Origin: Mesorhizobium loti
GTDB taxonomy: Bacteria; Pseudomonadota; Alphaproteobacteria; Rhizobiales; Rhizobiaceae
Direction: 5' to 3'
Assembly (NCBI RefSeq): GCF_003148495.1
Contig: NZ_QGGH01000002.1
Location: 62,001-126,000, forward strand
DNA: 64,000 nucleotides
The notes under the pieces were generated by a model. It had not been told where the DNA came from and did no database searches. It worked only from the letters and a program-made list of their open reading frames with translations. Shown here one piece after another: positions 42,966-51,936 of the stretch; positions within the stretch are counted from its first letter, which is position 1; the number at the start of each line of letters is the position of its first letter. The translations under genes were made by a program, and so were the position numbers.

Positions 42966-44471
42966 TCACAATGCTTCCTCCTTGGCGATCATCACATCGA
43001 CACGGCGGTTCTTGGCGCGGCCTTCCGGCGTCGCATTGTCGGCGATGGGCTCGTCCTCGCCCTTGCCGTCGACCGTCAGTCGCGAAGGATCGCTGAACTT
43101 CGGTGCCATCATTGTTTCGACAGCCTTCGCCCTGGCGACGGAAAGATCGAAGTTGGACTTGAACGGGCTCGATTTTCGCGGCTTCACATTGTCCGTATGG
43201 CCGACGATCCTGATTGGTCCGCGCTCGGGTTCCAGGGCCGCGGCGATATCGGCGGCAATGGGCTGGAACTCCGGCTTCGCCTCGGCCCTGCCGGACTGGA
43301 ACAGCAGGAGATTGTTGATTTCGACCACTATGAAGTCGCCCTTCGTGCCGATGGTCAGCCCGCCGCCTTCGATTTCCTTGGCCAGTGCCGAACGGATGCG
43401 ATCGATCTGCGTGGTTGTGGCTGCGGGTGGGGAGACTTTCACCGGTTCGGCCAACGGGGCTACGCTGGCCCGTTCGATGGCGATCGGCGTCGATGGGGTG
43501 AGAGCCAGCAATTCACCGGCGGCGGCATCGCCTTCATTGGTGATGAAGACCCGCAGCGCGAAGAATGCAGCAGTCAGCAGCGCCGACGCAGCTGCCGCGA
43601 CGACCCAGAGCGGCACGCGTGTCGACGATTGCGTCATGGTCGACGCCAAGCCCTGCCAGCGGGGCGAGATGTCGGCGTCTGCGCGTGCCCTGAAGTAGCG
43701 AAGCGTTTCGTAAACGTCGCGCCGAACGCGTTCGAGATTGCTGTCTTCGCCCGTCAGGCCCCGGTACTGGCCCTCGAACCCCAGCGACAGGCAGACATGC
43801 ATCAGTTCGAGCAGATCGTAGTGTGCCTCGGGACTGGCCAGGATCTTGTTCAGCGCTTCGAAGAAGCCTGTGCCGCTGGGCTCGAGGTGAAAGAACTGCG
43901 ACAGCATGCTGTGCTGCGCCCAAGCGTCTTTCTGTGGCCAAGGCAGGTTGCCGATGAGATCGTCGGCGGTTTCGCAGAGGACGAATTTCGCAATCCGCGC
44001 ATCCTCTTCGGCAACACCTGATTTCTCCAGTGTCCTGTCGAATCTATCAATCGCCGCGGTGACGTGTTCGGCCAACGGCCCGGCTTGTCTCTCGATGGCG
44101 ATAAGCCTGAGTTGGCCGAACAGCATCAGCAACGGTGCGGCCGCGGCAAGGATCGGGTTTGTTGCGGAATATCTGACACTGTCCGTGACGTTGAGCAGGG
44201 TCTCCTGCCGTAGAGCCGGCGCCGCCGCGGAAGCGACGCCTCCTGCCGCTCCGGAAGGAGCTCCTTGATAAATCACGGTCCCGGATGTCCAGCCCGGCGG
44301 TGTATGCCGGCCGACGCCGGGATCGAACACTGTCGAATCCTTGATCTGCGAGGCTTGCCCGCCATCCGCGACGGGCTCCTGAGGGACTGGCGCCAGTTTT
44401 CGCTCACGCCTTGGAGGGGCGCGAATGACGGTCTTGCCTGCCGGGCCGAAAGGATCGTCTTTCGAACTCAT
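42966..44471 (-). CDS. tssL: Type VI protein TssL (DotU) with C-terminal OmpA domain, first copy
   Basis: The 501-aa protein has a proline-rich cytoplasmic start, a DotU/TssL domain (about 95-285; NPILAAAAPLLMLFGQLR, LELMHVCLSLGFEGQYRG), one membrane helix (about 290-312) and an OmpA peptidoglycan-binding domain (IVGHTDNV, SNFDLSVARAKAVE, KNRRVDVMI). It is the evolved, wall-anchored form of TssL. A second such protein is encoded at 58109-59431. The start is taken at 44471, preceded by about 300 nt without a gene, so the operon promoter probably lies there. Confidence 0.93.
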   Translation of the reverse strand: MSSKDDPFGPAGKTVIRAPPRRERKLAPVPQEPVADGGQASQIKDSTVFDPGVGRHTPPGWTSGTVIYQGAPSGAAGGVASAAAPALRQETLLNVTDSVRYSATNPILAAAAPLLMLFGQLRLIAIERQAGPLAEHVTAAIDRFDRTLEKSGVAEEDARIAKFVLCETADDLIGNLPWPQKDAWAQHSMLSQFFHLEPSGTGFFEALNKILASPEAHYDLLELMHVCLSLGFEGQYRGLTGEDSNLERVRRDVYETLRYFRARADADISPRWQGLASTMTQSSTRVPLWVVAAAASALLTAAFFALRVFITNEGDAAAGELLALTPSTPIAIERASVAPLAEPVKVSPPAATTTQIDRIRSALAKEIEGGGLTIGTKGDFIVVEINNLLLFQSGRAEAKPEFQPIAADIAAALEPERGPIRIVGHTDNVKPRKSSPFKSNFDLSVARAKAVETMMAPKFSDPSRLTVDGKGEDEPIADNATPEGRAKNRRVDVMIAKEEAL

Positions 44472-44773
44472 GGCCGATCGTCCGAGCAGGCTGTATGCCC
44501 GCGACTGGGCGACACAGGCGCAAAACGGTTTCTCGTCAGGTGAAGAAAATGCAACCCCTGCCGACCCTGGCAGTGTCCGGCGAAAGGTCGGCTATATCTT
44601 ACTATCCCGCCGAAAGATGACATTTGCCGCAGACCCCCAGGTCGATCAGCCTTACCCGCTTAGCGAAGTGTCGTATGTGATCGTAATCTCAGAAACTCTC
44701 TATTGGAACCGGATGCCGCGCACCGAAGAGGTTTTCTTCGTCGACTTCAGCCTCGCATCCCCTTTGGGCCGGT
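44472..44773. other. Intergenic region upstream of tssL1
   Basis: No gene is seen in these 302 nt. The region should hold the promoter for the tssL1-tssM1-pppA-ppkA transcript. The 10-mer AGTTTCTGAG occurs on the minus strand at 44697-44688, with GATC shortly after, and again before vgrG at 46008-46016. I cannot place a -35/-10 pair or a sigma-54 site with confidence. Confidence 0.35.
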
Positions 44774-45826
44774 CTATTTTTGCTTGTCGGCCTTGGCATA
44801 GGCTTCGCTGAAATAGGCCAGGAATATGTCCAGCATGCCGTTCTCATGGGCCTCCTCCATGGTTCGCCAGGTCGCGACAAAAGCGTCCCAGGCCTGGCTT
44901 TTCTTCGACGAGAACGACGTAGGGGGGAGTTTCCTTCCGATCGCCTCGGGCGACAGGTCATCAAGCAGCCGCGATAGCGCAGCCTGCATGGCGGCATAGG
45001 TGGCGAATTCGTGCGTCTTGAGATCGCGGAATGCATCTTCGATGCTGCGCCTGGCATCAAGATAGCCGACCCTGCGGCGGGCGAACATGATTTCGAGGAT
45101 GTCGTCGGTTCCCGGGACGAACTTCAGGGGATTGTTGTCGGCGGCGCTGATCATCGTTCGTTGTGTGCTCTTGGCCAGCATTTTCGCGGCCGCGCGCGCT
45201 TTCAAAAGCATGGCCAGCTCCTCGACCACTGTCCGCAGGACCGTGCCGATTTCGGCGGCAACTTCATGCGGATCGCGCGATTGAAGCAATTCCGGCGAGA
45301 TGCCGGCCGCGATCGCGATTTCCCGCAGGACTTCGTCTCTGGTCGAGGGCAGTGGCGCTTGCGACGAGAACGCCGGAGCCGGAACCCGCTGCCCGGACTG
45401 TTGCTCCGGTGGAGTGAAGAACGGCTCGGCGGCGAATTCCAGCGGCCGGCCTGTCGCGGCCGGCATTTCTCGTTGTGTCGAACTGTGGCTGGGATGACCT
45501 GTCGTGACGCGCTCGTCGTCGATCGATACGAAGATGACATAGCGGCCGATCAGCATCCGGTCGCCATGGCTCAGCCGATGCGGGCCGGTCATACGCTGGC
45601 TCGATCCGTTGATGTAGGTTCCGTTACGCGAGACATCGTGCAACCAGAACGCGCCTGCCTCGTATCGGACCTCGCAGTGCCGACCGGAGATGAACTTGTC
45701 CGGGTCCGGCAAGGTCCAGTCACAAGCCTCGCGTCCGATTTCGAAGCCGCGATCACGCGCCGCGTAGCCGGTCGGGATATCAGCGGGCAAGGAGTCGATA
45801 CTGTTGATTTGCAGACTGATGTACAT
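44774..45826 (-). CDS. FHA-domain protein of the type VI locus (TagH-like), first copy
   Basis: The 350-aa protein has an N-terminal FHA domain (about 1-100; FEIGREACDWTLPD, SGRHCEVRYE, DVSRNGTYING), which binds phosphothreonine. It ends with the type VI FHA C-terminal domain (LKFVPGTDDILEIMFAR...; WRTMEEAHENGMLDIFLAYF). It is the expected target of PpkA and PppA. The start at 45826 (MYISLQINS) has only a weak ribosome site; the open frame continues upstream without one. A second FHA protein is encoded at 61266-62738. Confidence 0.88.
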   Translation of the reverse strand: MYISLQINSIDSLPADIPTGYAARDRGFEIGREACDWTLPDPDKFISGRHCEVRYEAGAFWLHDVSRNGTYINGSSQRMTGPHRLSHGDRMLIGRYVIFVSIDDERVTTGHPSHSSTQREMPAATGRPLEFAAEPFFTPPEQQSGQRVPAPAFSSQAPLPSTRDEVLREIAIAAGISPELLQSRDPHEVAAEIGTVLRTVVEELAMLLKARAAAKMLAKSTQRTMISAADNNPLKFVPGTDDILEIMFARRRVGYLDARRSIEDAFRDLKTHEFATYAAMQAALSRLLDDLSPEAIGRKLPPTSFSSKKSQAWDAFVATWRTMEEAHENGMLDIFLAYFSEAYAKADKQK

Positions 45827-46089
45827 CCAGGATCGCCGTCGAACGCTGACCGATACTCCACATACTAGCAGTTTGCGCGCACAACAGGACAGTAGCGTTT
45901 CGAGCCGATGCATTGACAGGGCAGGGTTCAGTCGCCCCCCCCCCGTCCCTTTGGTCTGCTGGACAACATGTGGTAGGCTCAACATGGCCTTGTGCGGCGG
46001 ATCGAAAAGTTTCTGAGCGTGATCTTGTTAATAGAGCGGGAACTTTAAATCCACCACGCTGGCGGCCGCGTCCAGGAGGGGCACGACCC
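45827..46089. promoter_or_regulatory. Divergent control region between FHA gene and vgrG, with a 10-C tract
   Basis: These 263 nt separate the leftward FHA gene from rightward vgrG. They include an uninterrupted run of ten C residues (45935-45944) and the AGTTTCTGAG motif (from 46008). An AGGAGGGG ribosome site precedes vgrG. No sigma-54 consensus is found. The C tract is a candidate slippage site that could change promoter spacing. Confidence 0.45.
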
Positions 46090-48417
46090 ATGCCGAACGA
46101 ACGTGCCACGGTTGTGCAGACACCTGTTGGCGCCGAGCTGTTGACCTTCACGCATCTTGTCGGGCGCGATGAGATCAGCCGTTGTTTGGCCTATACGGTA
46201 GGGTTCGTCAGCCCCAGCCCCGATATCGATCCGCTGAAGATGCTGGGGGGTGTCGTTTCGGTCGAAGGTGAATCCGATCCGAAACGGTGGTTCAGCGGCC
46301 TCGTGTCCGAGTTTCGGCTGACCCGCATCGAAGACCGGCTGGCCTACTACGAAGCAGTCGTCAGGCCATGGCTCTGGTTCCTCGGCAACACCACCGATTG
46401 CCGTATTTTCCAGAACAAGAGCGTCGTCGACATCGTCAAGGACGTCTTCAAGAAATACAGCACGGCGGAATTCGATCTGCGTCTGCAGGGATCCTACCCT
46501 CCGCGCGAATACTGCGTGCAGTATGACGAGACCGACCTGGATTTCGTCCAGCGACTGCTCGAGCATGAAGGCATCCTGTATTTTTTCGAGCATGACGAGG
46601 GCAAACACACGCTTGTCCTGACCGATGCGATGAGCAAGCTGAAGCCAGCGCCGGGCTACGAGAAAGTGCCCTATCATTTTGAAGGGCAGGGCTCCCGGCG
46701 CGATGTCGAGTACATCACCGAATGGATACCGGGCAGTTCGGTGCGCCCGGGCGCCTATGCCCACACCGATTATGATTTCAAGAAGCCGGGCGCCGACCTT
46801 ATGGCCAAGTCGGCCCAGCCGTTCAGTCACAAACTGGCCGCCGGCGAAAACTATCGCCAGCCCGGCGCGCATCTCGAAGTCGGCCGGGGCGACAACCTCG
46901 CTGCGATCCGGCGCGAGGAAATCCAGGCCGTCCACCAGCGCATCGCCGCGGTCGGCACTGTCCGCGGCCTTTCTTCGGGCTGCACGTTCAAGCTGGATGG
47001 CTTTCCGCGCGAGGACCAGAACCAGGAGTATCTGGTGGTCAGTGCCGAATACAGGCTGTTCGATCCGGGATACAGAAGCCATGCCGACGTCGACAGCGAG
47101 AACTTCAAGGTGATCCTCGGCGTAGCGCCGACCGCCTTGCCCTATCGTCCGCCGCGCATCACGCCCCGGCCGATCATGCGTGGGCCCCAGACGGCAACGG
47201 TTGTCGGCCCGTCGGGCCAGGAGATATTCACCGACAAATACGCCCGGGTGAAGGTGCAGTTCCACTGGGATCGCCTGGGCAAGAAGGACGAGAACAGCTC
47301 CTGTTTCGTGCGGGTCTCGCAGACTTGGGCCGGCAGCGGCTGGGGCTTTATCCAGATACCGCGCATTGGCCAGGAGGTGATCGTCGACTTCATTGAAGGC
47401 GACCCTGATCTGCCGATCATCACCGGCCGGGTCTACAATGCCTCGCAGATGCCGCCCTATGGGCTGCCGGCGAATGCCACGCAATCCGGCTGGAAGTCGA
47501 ACTCCTCGCTCGGCGGCGGCGGCTACAACGAACTGATGTTCGAGGACAAGGCCGGCTCCGAACTGGTCAATTTCCAGGCGCAGAAGGATCACAACCTTCT
47601 GATCAAGCATGACCGAACCAAGCTGGTGCAGCACGATCAGTCGGACCGCATCGACCACGACGCCAAGCATTCCGTCGGCCACAACCTCGACGAGGACGTC
47701 GGCAACAACAAGACGGTCAAAGTCGGCGTCGACCAGACCACCAATATCGGCAGCAACGACACCGAGACGGTGGGCAAGAACCGGTCGCTGACGGTCATGG
47801 CCAACGAGACGATTCATGTCGTGTCGAACTCGACGGAGAATATCGACGCCAATCATTCGCAGACCGTGGGCCTGGTTCAGACAGTCACCGTTGGCGCGGC
47901 TCGCATCGACACCGTCGGTGCCGCGGAGACGAGGACCGTTGGAGCGATGCAGACCAACACCATCGGGGCGACGCGCTCGGTGAGCGTGGGCATCAGCCAG
48001 ACGCACAGCATAGGGACGAGCGACACCTGGACCATCGGCGCCGATCAGAGCATCAGCATAGGCGCCGGGCAGACCGTCGCCATCGCCGCGTCGCAGGCGA
48101 CCGATGTAGGCGCCTCACGCATAGCCAACATCAAATCCAACGACAGCACTGACGTCGGCGGCGGGCACATGCTCAAGATCGCCAAAGGCAGCAAGATCGA
48201 CGTCGGCGAAAGCGGAGTCATCGACGTTGGCAAGAACTTCACGCTCGACGCTAAGGAGTCCATCACGCTGAAGTCCGGAAGCGCGCAGATCGTGATGAAG
48301 AAAGACGGCACGATCATCATCGAGGGCAAGGATATTACCGTGAAGGGCTCGGGCACGATCAATATCAAGGCGTCGAGCGATGTGATCATCAAAGGCTCGA
48401 AGATCAACGAGAATTGA
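46090..48417 (+). CDS. vgrG: Type VI spike protein VgrG (TssI)
   Basis: The 775-aa spike protein has the gp27-like half (about 1-370), the OB-fold gp5 part (about 400-470; DKYARVKVQFHWDRLGKKDE, WAGSGWGFIQIPRIGQEVIVDF) and a long beta-helix needle (about 545-775). The needle consists of short repeats with the pattern xTVGxxxTxxIG, then DIGV-type strands. It ends in KINEN without an extra effector domain, so it is a structural spike that carries separate cargo through PAAR-like proteins. It has the strongest ribosome site in the locus. The DUF6484 gene begins 8 nt after its stop. Confidence 0.95.
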   Translation: MPNERATVVQTPVGAELLTFTHLVGRDEISRCLAYTVGFVSPSPDIDPLKMLGGVVSVEGESDPKRWFSGLVSEFRLTRIEDRLAYYEAVVRPWLWFLGNTTDCRIFQNKSVVDIVKDVFKKYSTAEFDLRLQGSYPPREYCVQYDETDLDFVQRLLEHEGILYFFEHDEGKHTLVLTDAMSKLKPAPGYEKVPYHFEGQGSRRDVEYITEWIPGSSVRPGAYAHTDYDFKKPGADLMAKSAQPFSHKLAAGENYRQPGAHLEVGRGDNLAAIRREEIQAVHQRIAAVGTVRGLSSGCTFKLDGFPREDQNQEYLVVSAEYRLFDPGYRSHADVDSENFKVILGVAPTALPYRPPRITPRPIMRGPQTATVVGPSGQEIFTDKYARVKVQFHWDRLGKKDENSSCFVRVSQTWAGSGWGFIQIPRIGQEVIVDFIEGDPDLPIITGRVYNASQMPPYGLPANATQSGWKSNSSLGGGGYNELMFEDKAGSELVNFQAQKDHNLLIKHDRTKLVQHDQSDRIDHDAKHSVGHNLDEDVGNNKTVKVGVDQTTNIGSNDTETVGKNRSLTVMANETIHVVSNSTENIDANHSQTVGLVQTVTVGAARIDTVGAAETRTVGAMQTNTIGATRSVSVGISQTHSIGTSDTWTIGADQSISIGAGQTVAIAASQATDVGASRIANIKSNDSTDVGGGHMLKIAKGSKIDVGESGVIDVGKNFTLDAKESITLKSGSAQIVMKKDGTIIIEGKDITVKGSGTINIKASSDVIIKGSKINEN

Positions 48418-48425
48418 GGGCGACG

Positions 48426-48851
48426 ATGAGCAAGGTCAGGGACAAGATCGACGGCGTGGTGATCGGCGCCTTCCTGGGATTCGGGGAGGAGTCCCCGTTG
48501 GTCGTTTTTCCCGGCAATCCGGAGAAGACGGCGTTGCCAGCGCGCAGCCTGTGCGAGTTGTCGTCGGACATGATCGGCTGCGAGGTGGCCTTGCTGTTTC
48601 AGGAAGGTGACCCGCGCCGGCCTCTGATTGTCGGCCGGATCGTCGAGCCCAACCGCCCCAAAGCGACTCCACACGTGATCCGGGATGAACAGCGTGTGCA
48701 GATCACCGCCGAGGATCGCCTGGAATTGCGATGCGGCAAGGCGACGATCCTGATGGAGGCAGACGGCCGCATCACCATTCGTGGCGCTCACATCACCAGT
48801 CATGCCAGTGGTGCGCAACGCATTCGCGGCGGCTCGATCAACCTGAACTGA
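48426..48851 (+). CDS. DUF6484-family VgrG-associated protein
   Basis: The 141-aa protein is mostly beta structure (GVVIGAFLGFGEESPLVVFP, RPLIVGRIVEPN, RLELRCGKATILMEADGRIT). It ends with a short repeat resembling the VgrG needle tail (ASGAQRIRGGSINLN). It fits the DUF6484 family found directly after vgrG genes, where a chaperone or adaptor role in loading cargo has been suggested by position. The ATG at 48426 follows GAGGG. Its stop overlaps the start of the TIGR02270 gene. Confidence 0.8.
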   Translation: MSKVRDKIDGVVIGAFLGFGEESPLVVFPGNPEKTALPARSLCELSSDMIGCEVALLFQEGDPRRPLIVGRIVEPNRPKATPHVIRDEQRVQITAEDRLELRCGKATILMEADGRITIRGAHITSHASGAQRIRGGSINLN

Positions 48852-49930
48852 TGCGAACGTCGTCGAAGGCAGAAGGGGAACGCCCGGTTCGCATCGCGAC
48901 GGAGGTCGTGCGCCAACATGCGGAACTCGTCGCCTTCCTGTGGGCGCAGCGTGACAGCTGGTCCGCCGAGGATCCGCCCGACGCCAAGGTCATCGCCCAG
49001 ATCGACGAGCGGCTGGAGACAAACCTCGACGGCCTGCGCATCGCGGGCACTGCTACATGGCCATTTCTGATCGCGCAGCACGAGAATTTTCCGGAGAAAG
49101 GCGAGCTGTTCGCCTTCGCTTGGATGGCACTGGAACTGGCTGATGGCGGGAAGGTGGCACAAGCGGTCGAGTTCGGGAGCCTGACGGCCGATGATGCCAA
49201 AGGCTTGGTCGGCGCGCTTGCGTGGCACAAGCCGGCGGCGATCGGGCCTTTTGTGCGCGAGTGGATCGGTAGCCAGGATGCCTTCACCCGCTTCCTCGGC
49301 GTCTCGTCATGCATTGTGCACAATGTCGACCCGGGCGCGACTTTGGCCCGGCTGGTCAAAGACAACGATTCAAGGGTGCGGGCTGCCGCCTTGCGTCTCG
49401 CAGGTCAACTTCGACGTTTCGATCTGGGGCGGGATGTCCAATCTGCGCTGGAACACGGGGATGAACGCGTCCGCCTATGGGCCTCATGGGCACTCGTCGA
49501 ACTGGGGTCCGGCGATCTTACGCGCCAGGAACTCAGGAAAATCGCAACCGCCGCCGGACCCCACGCCATGGTTGCGATGCGTGCGCTGGTCAAAGCCGGG
49601 CCGCACAAGGACATCCGCGCGTGGATGGGCGGGCTGATGAGGACATTACCGACGGCGCCGCTTGCGGTGCGTGGTATCGGTATGCTGGGCGATAGGTCCG
49701 TTCTGGCCTGGCTCATCGAGCGTATGCGCGAGCCCCATGTGGCGGTAGCGGCCTGCACGGCGTTTTTGGAGCTTTATCCCGAAGCCAGGGAAGAGACGAA
49801 GTTGTTCACCGTCGATCCGATGGAACTGGGATCGGCCTTCGCGAAGCACTTCGAGGATGACGTGGTACGGCTCGCATTGCCGGATAAGGTGAAGACGTGG
49901 CTGGCGCAGACCGCCACCACACGATCATGA
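48851..49930 (+). CDS. TIGR02270-family HEAT-repeat-like protein
   Basis: The 359-aa protein consists of helical HEAT-like repeats (DSRVRAAALRLAGQLRRFDLG, DERVRLWASWALVELGSGDL, HVAVAACTAFLELYPEA) and matches the TIGR02270 family often found in type VI clusters after vgrG. It is soluble, without signal peptide. Such repeat proteins bind other proteins, so it may be an adaptor for spike or effector loading. Its ATG shares one base with the stop of the DUF6484 gene (TGATG). It is convergent with the candidate immunity gene 58 nt away. Confidence 0.85.
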   Translation: MRTSSKAEGERPVRIATEVVRQHAELVAFLWAQRDSWSAEDPPDAKVIAQIDERLETNLDGLRIAGTATWPFLIAQHENFPEKGELFAFAWMALELADGGKVAQAVEFGSLTADDAKGLVGALAWHKPAAIGPFVREWIGSQDAFTRFLGVSSCIVHNVDPGATLARLVKDNDSRVRAAALRLAGQLRRFDLGRDVQSALEHGDERVRLWASWALVELGSGDLTRQELRKIATAAGPHAMVAMRALVKAGPHKDIRAWMGGLMRTLPTAPLAVRGIGMLGDRSVLAWLIERMREPHVAVAACTAFLELYPEAREETKLFTVDPMELGSAFAKHFEDDVVRLALPDKVKTWLAQTATTRS

Positions 49931-49987
49931 AGGTGGGATCTGCGAACGCGACTGCAGACGTAGGACACCGCAAGGAAAGTGCAGTGC

Positions 49988-50836
49988 CTAGCTTGGGATC
50001 GGGTAATTGAAAAAGTAACGTTGCCCAACCTGATACTTGTTCAGATCTTCACGATCGAAGAAGCCTTCGAGAACAGCGCTTGCCTGGATGCGCCTTAATC
50101 GGCCGAGTTCGTCAAAAAAACCGGAGCAATCAGTGCCAGTCGCTGCCTCGAAAATCATCTTTCCACGAAAGAAGCGCTCCCCGTATTCTGGTTCCGCCTC
50201 GATCTGCTCAAGCAGCCTTCGTGCTGTGGCAATGACGCTATAAATCTGCCCCTCGAACACAGGCGGGCGGGAATCGGGCAGTGTTGCAAGAACGGCATCG
50301 CGACGTTTGCGAACCACCTGCGAGTAGCGCTCCCTCCCATCCCTGGAGGGCATGTCATCGCCATCGCCGTCATCATCGATCCCGTCGAACACTTCTCCGT
50401 TCGTGGGTTCAAGCAGCGAAGAAAGGTCCGCACGGATCTGGTTCAGCGTGTCGAGTTCCTTTGTAGTCATGTAGATGTGGAGCAGTTTGTCCACCGCTCG
50501 CAAGTCACAGGACGTGCCAAACAAGACTGCAATGAAGTGGGCGTTCTCCGCTTCACCGCCATTGGCGCTCAGATGTTGGGAAAGATTGACAACGGACTCC
50601 CAGGTGCCGGCGTATCCAACGATGTTGATGCACGCACTCCAGAGGAGGTAACCGTCGTTCCTCTGCATGACTTTATGTACGTCCTTGAGGAATTCGAAGT
50701 TGCCTTCCCGGCAGGCCAGTATGATCCCCGCGACGACGCTCCAGTCGGACTTGCTGTGGATCAACTCGCGATAATCGAGACTGCCGAGGTCGACGTCCGG
50801 CAAATGGAACCCGAGAGCCAGGTCGCTAAGATTCAT
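49988..50836 (-). CDS. Candidate immunity protein for the adjacent type VI effector
   Basis: The 282-aa product is soluble and acidic, with an aspartate-rich loop (DGIDDDGDGDD) and helical stretches (WSVVAGIILACREGNFEFL, YLLWSACINIVGYAGTWESV) resembling ankyrin or HEAT-like immunity proteins. It starts 10 nt after the PAAR-like effector stop, the usual place for an antidote gene. No signal peptide is present, which points to a cytoplasmic target. No family is recognised, and the call rests on position and composition. Confidence 0.6.
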   Translation of the reverse strand: MNLSDLALGFHLPDVDLGSLDYRELIHSKSDWSVVAGIILACREGNFEFLKDVHKVMQRNDGYLLWSACINIVGYAGTWESVVNLSQHLSANGGEAENAHFIAVLFGTSCDLRAVDKLLHIYMTTKELDTLNQIRADLSSLLEPTNGEVFDGIDDDGDGDDMPSRDGRERYSQVVRKRRDAVLATLPDSRPPVFEGQIYSVIATARRLLEQIEAEPEYGERFFRGKMIFEAATGTDCSGFFDELGRLRRIQASAVLEGFFDREDLNKYQVGQRYFFNYPIPS

Positions 50837-50846
50837 GGCTTTAGAC

Positions 50847-51926
50847 TCAAGTGAGGCCAAGGGACTGCTCCACTCTACTCATTTCGGTCTCGAAGGTGGT
50901 CTGAGCGGTCTCGATATCGGTGCACTCTGGCCCACCCATCGCGCTCTCCGGAACAGTGTTTTTAGGGCTGCTGCATCCCCCACCAAATTTCGGGGTTTTG
51001 TGGTTGATTTTTTCTTTCTTGCCAAATTTGACATGCTGGTCGGGCGGCTTCCCGGCGTTCAACTTTCCCTCCCAGTATCGCATCGTTTGCTTGCGCTTGG
51101 CTTCCCTGAAATTTTCGGAGCACTTCTGTGCTGGTGTCTTGCCCTTGCCGCCCGGGGTCGCCGGCGGATATCTGGTGCCCGCGGGGATATCGCAATACAG
51201 GGCGCAGGGGTCGGTTCGCTCGGGATGGACGTTGTTGCAGGCAGCCGCCGGGTTGGCTTTGGCTGCGGCCCTGGCGGCAGCCTTCTTTGCCAGCAGGTCG
51301 TTGGCGGCATTCACCAACGCCCCTTTCATGGAACTGGAATCGGGAATTGCGCCCACTCTCTTGCTCAAGAACCGGTCTTCAGTAACGAGTTTGAACATTC
51401 CCCCCTTAGGGTCTTTTTGCCATTCGTGGGCTGCTTCGTCGCAACAAGGACAAATACCCGAATCAAGCTTCTGCTGAAATACAGTGATGGCCATCATCTC
51501 AAGCGATGTAAGCGGCGCCGTCGTCGTTCCGCCCGAGGCGTGGTTGCTGGTGGTGATGTCGAAGTGCCGGCAAACGTTCTTGCCCTCGAACTTCACGTCC
51601 ATGCACCAGGCCTGGAAGTAGGTCTTGCCGGTGATCTGATGTGTGACGACATTCGCGCCGAAGGTGCGCGTCGCCGCCTCGTCGCCTAGCACAGACTCCT
51701 GGTAATACGACTCCTGCGCCAGCGCCGCGCCCTTGCCGCCGATCTTCACCGTGGAAGAGCCGCTCTTCAGATTGTTCGAGAACGACGTATCGGGATAAGG
51801 AATCGGGATCGGCCCCGCTGGCGGCGATGGTGGTGACATGCATACGTCCGGAAACCGCGCGATCGACTTGTTCATCCCGTTCTCGGCGGCGATCTCCCAC
51901 TTTCCGGCAAAGACGTTTTTCGTCAT
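50847..51926 (-). CDS. PAAR-like (DUF4150) type VI effector with an unrecognised C-terminal toxin region
   Basis: Residues 1 to about 130 are a PAAR-like DUF4150 spike-tip domain (CMSPPSPPAGPIPIPYPDT, FSNNLKSGSSTVKIGGKGAA, GKTYFQAWCMDVKFEGKNVCR). A middle segment has a CPCCDEAAHEW cysteine/histidine cluster. The last 130 residues are basic and Cys/His-containing (CNNVHPERTDPCALYC, then QHVKFGKKEKINHKTP) and do not match a toxin I know. The protein should cap VgrG and be injected into neighbours. DUF2169, a ketosynthase-like protein and TagF are encoded just upstream, and a candidate immunity gene follows 10 nt downstream. Confidence 0.82.
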   Translation of the reverse strand: MTKNVFAGKWEIAAENGMNKSIARFPDVCMSPPSPPAGPIPIPYPDTSFSNNLKSGSSTVKIGGKGAALAQESYYQESVLGDEAATRTFGANVVTHQITGKTYFQAWCMDVKFEGKNVCRHFDITTSNHASGGTTTAPLTSLEMMAITVFQQKLDSGICPCCDEAAHEWQKDPKGGMFKLVTEDRFLSKRVGAIPDSSSMKGALVNAANDLLAKKAAARAAAKANPAAACNNVHPERTDPCALYCDIPAGTRYPPATPGGKGKTPAQKCSENFREAKRKQTMRYWEGKLNAGKPPDQHVKFGKKEKINHKTPKFGGGCSSPKNTVPESAMGGPECTDIETAQTTFETEMSRVEQSLGLT

Positions 51927-51936
51927 CGTCGCTCCG

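Noticed and set aside
44688..46016. Shared 10-mer AGTTTCTGAG as a type VI regulator motif
   Set aside because: Two intervals of this size share a 10-mer by chance fairly often, and the spacing to the two genes differs (about 217 and 74 nt). Kept only as a note in the intergenic entries.
46045..48006. 653-codon open frame antisense to vgrG
   Set aside because: It mirrors the VgrG repeats and carries no independent signal of coding.
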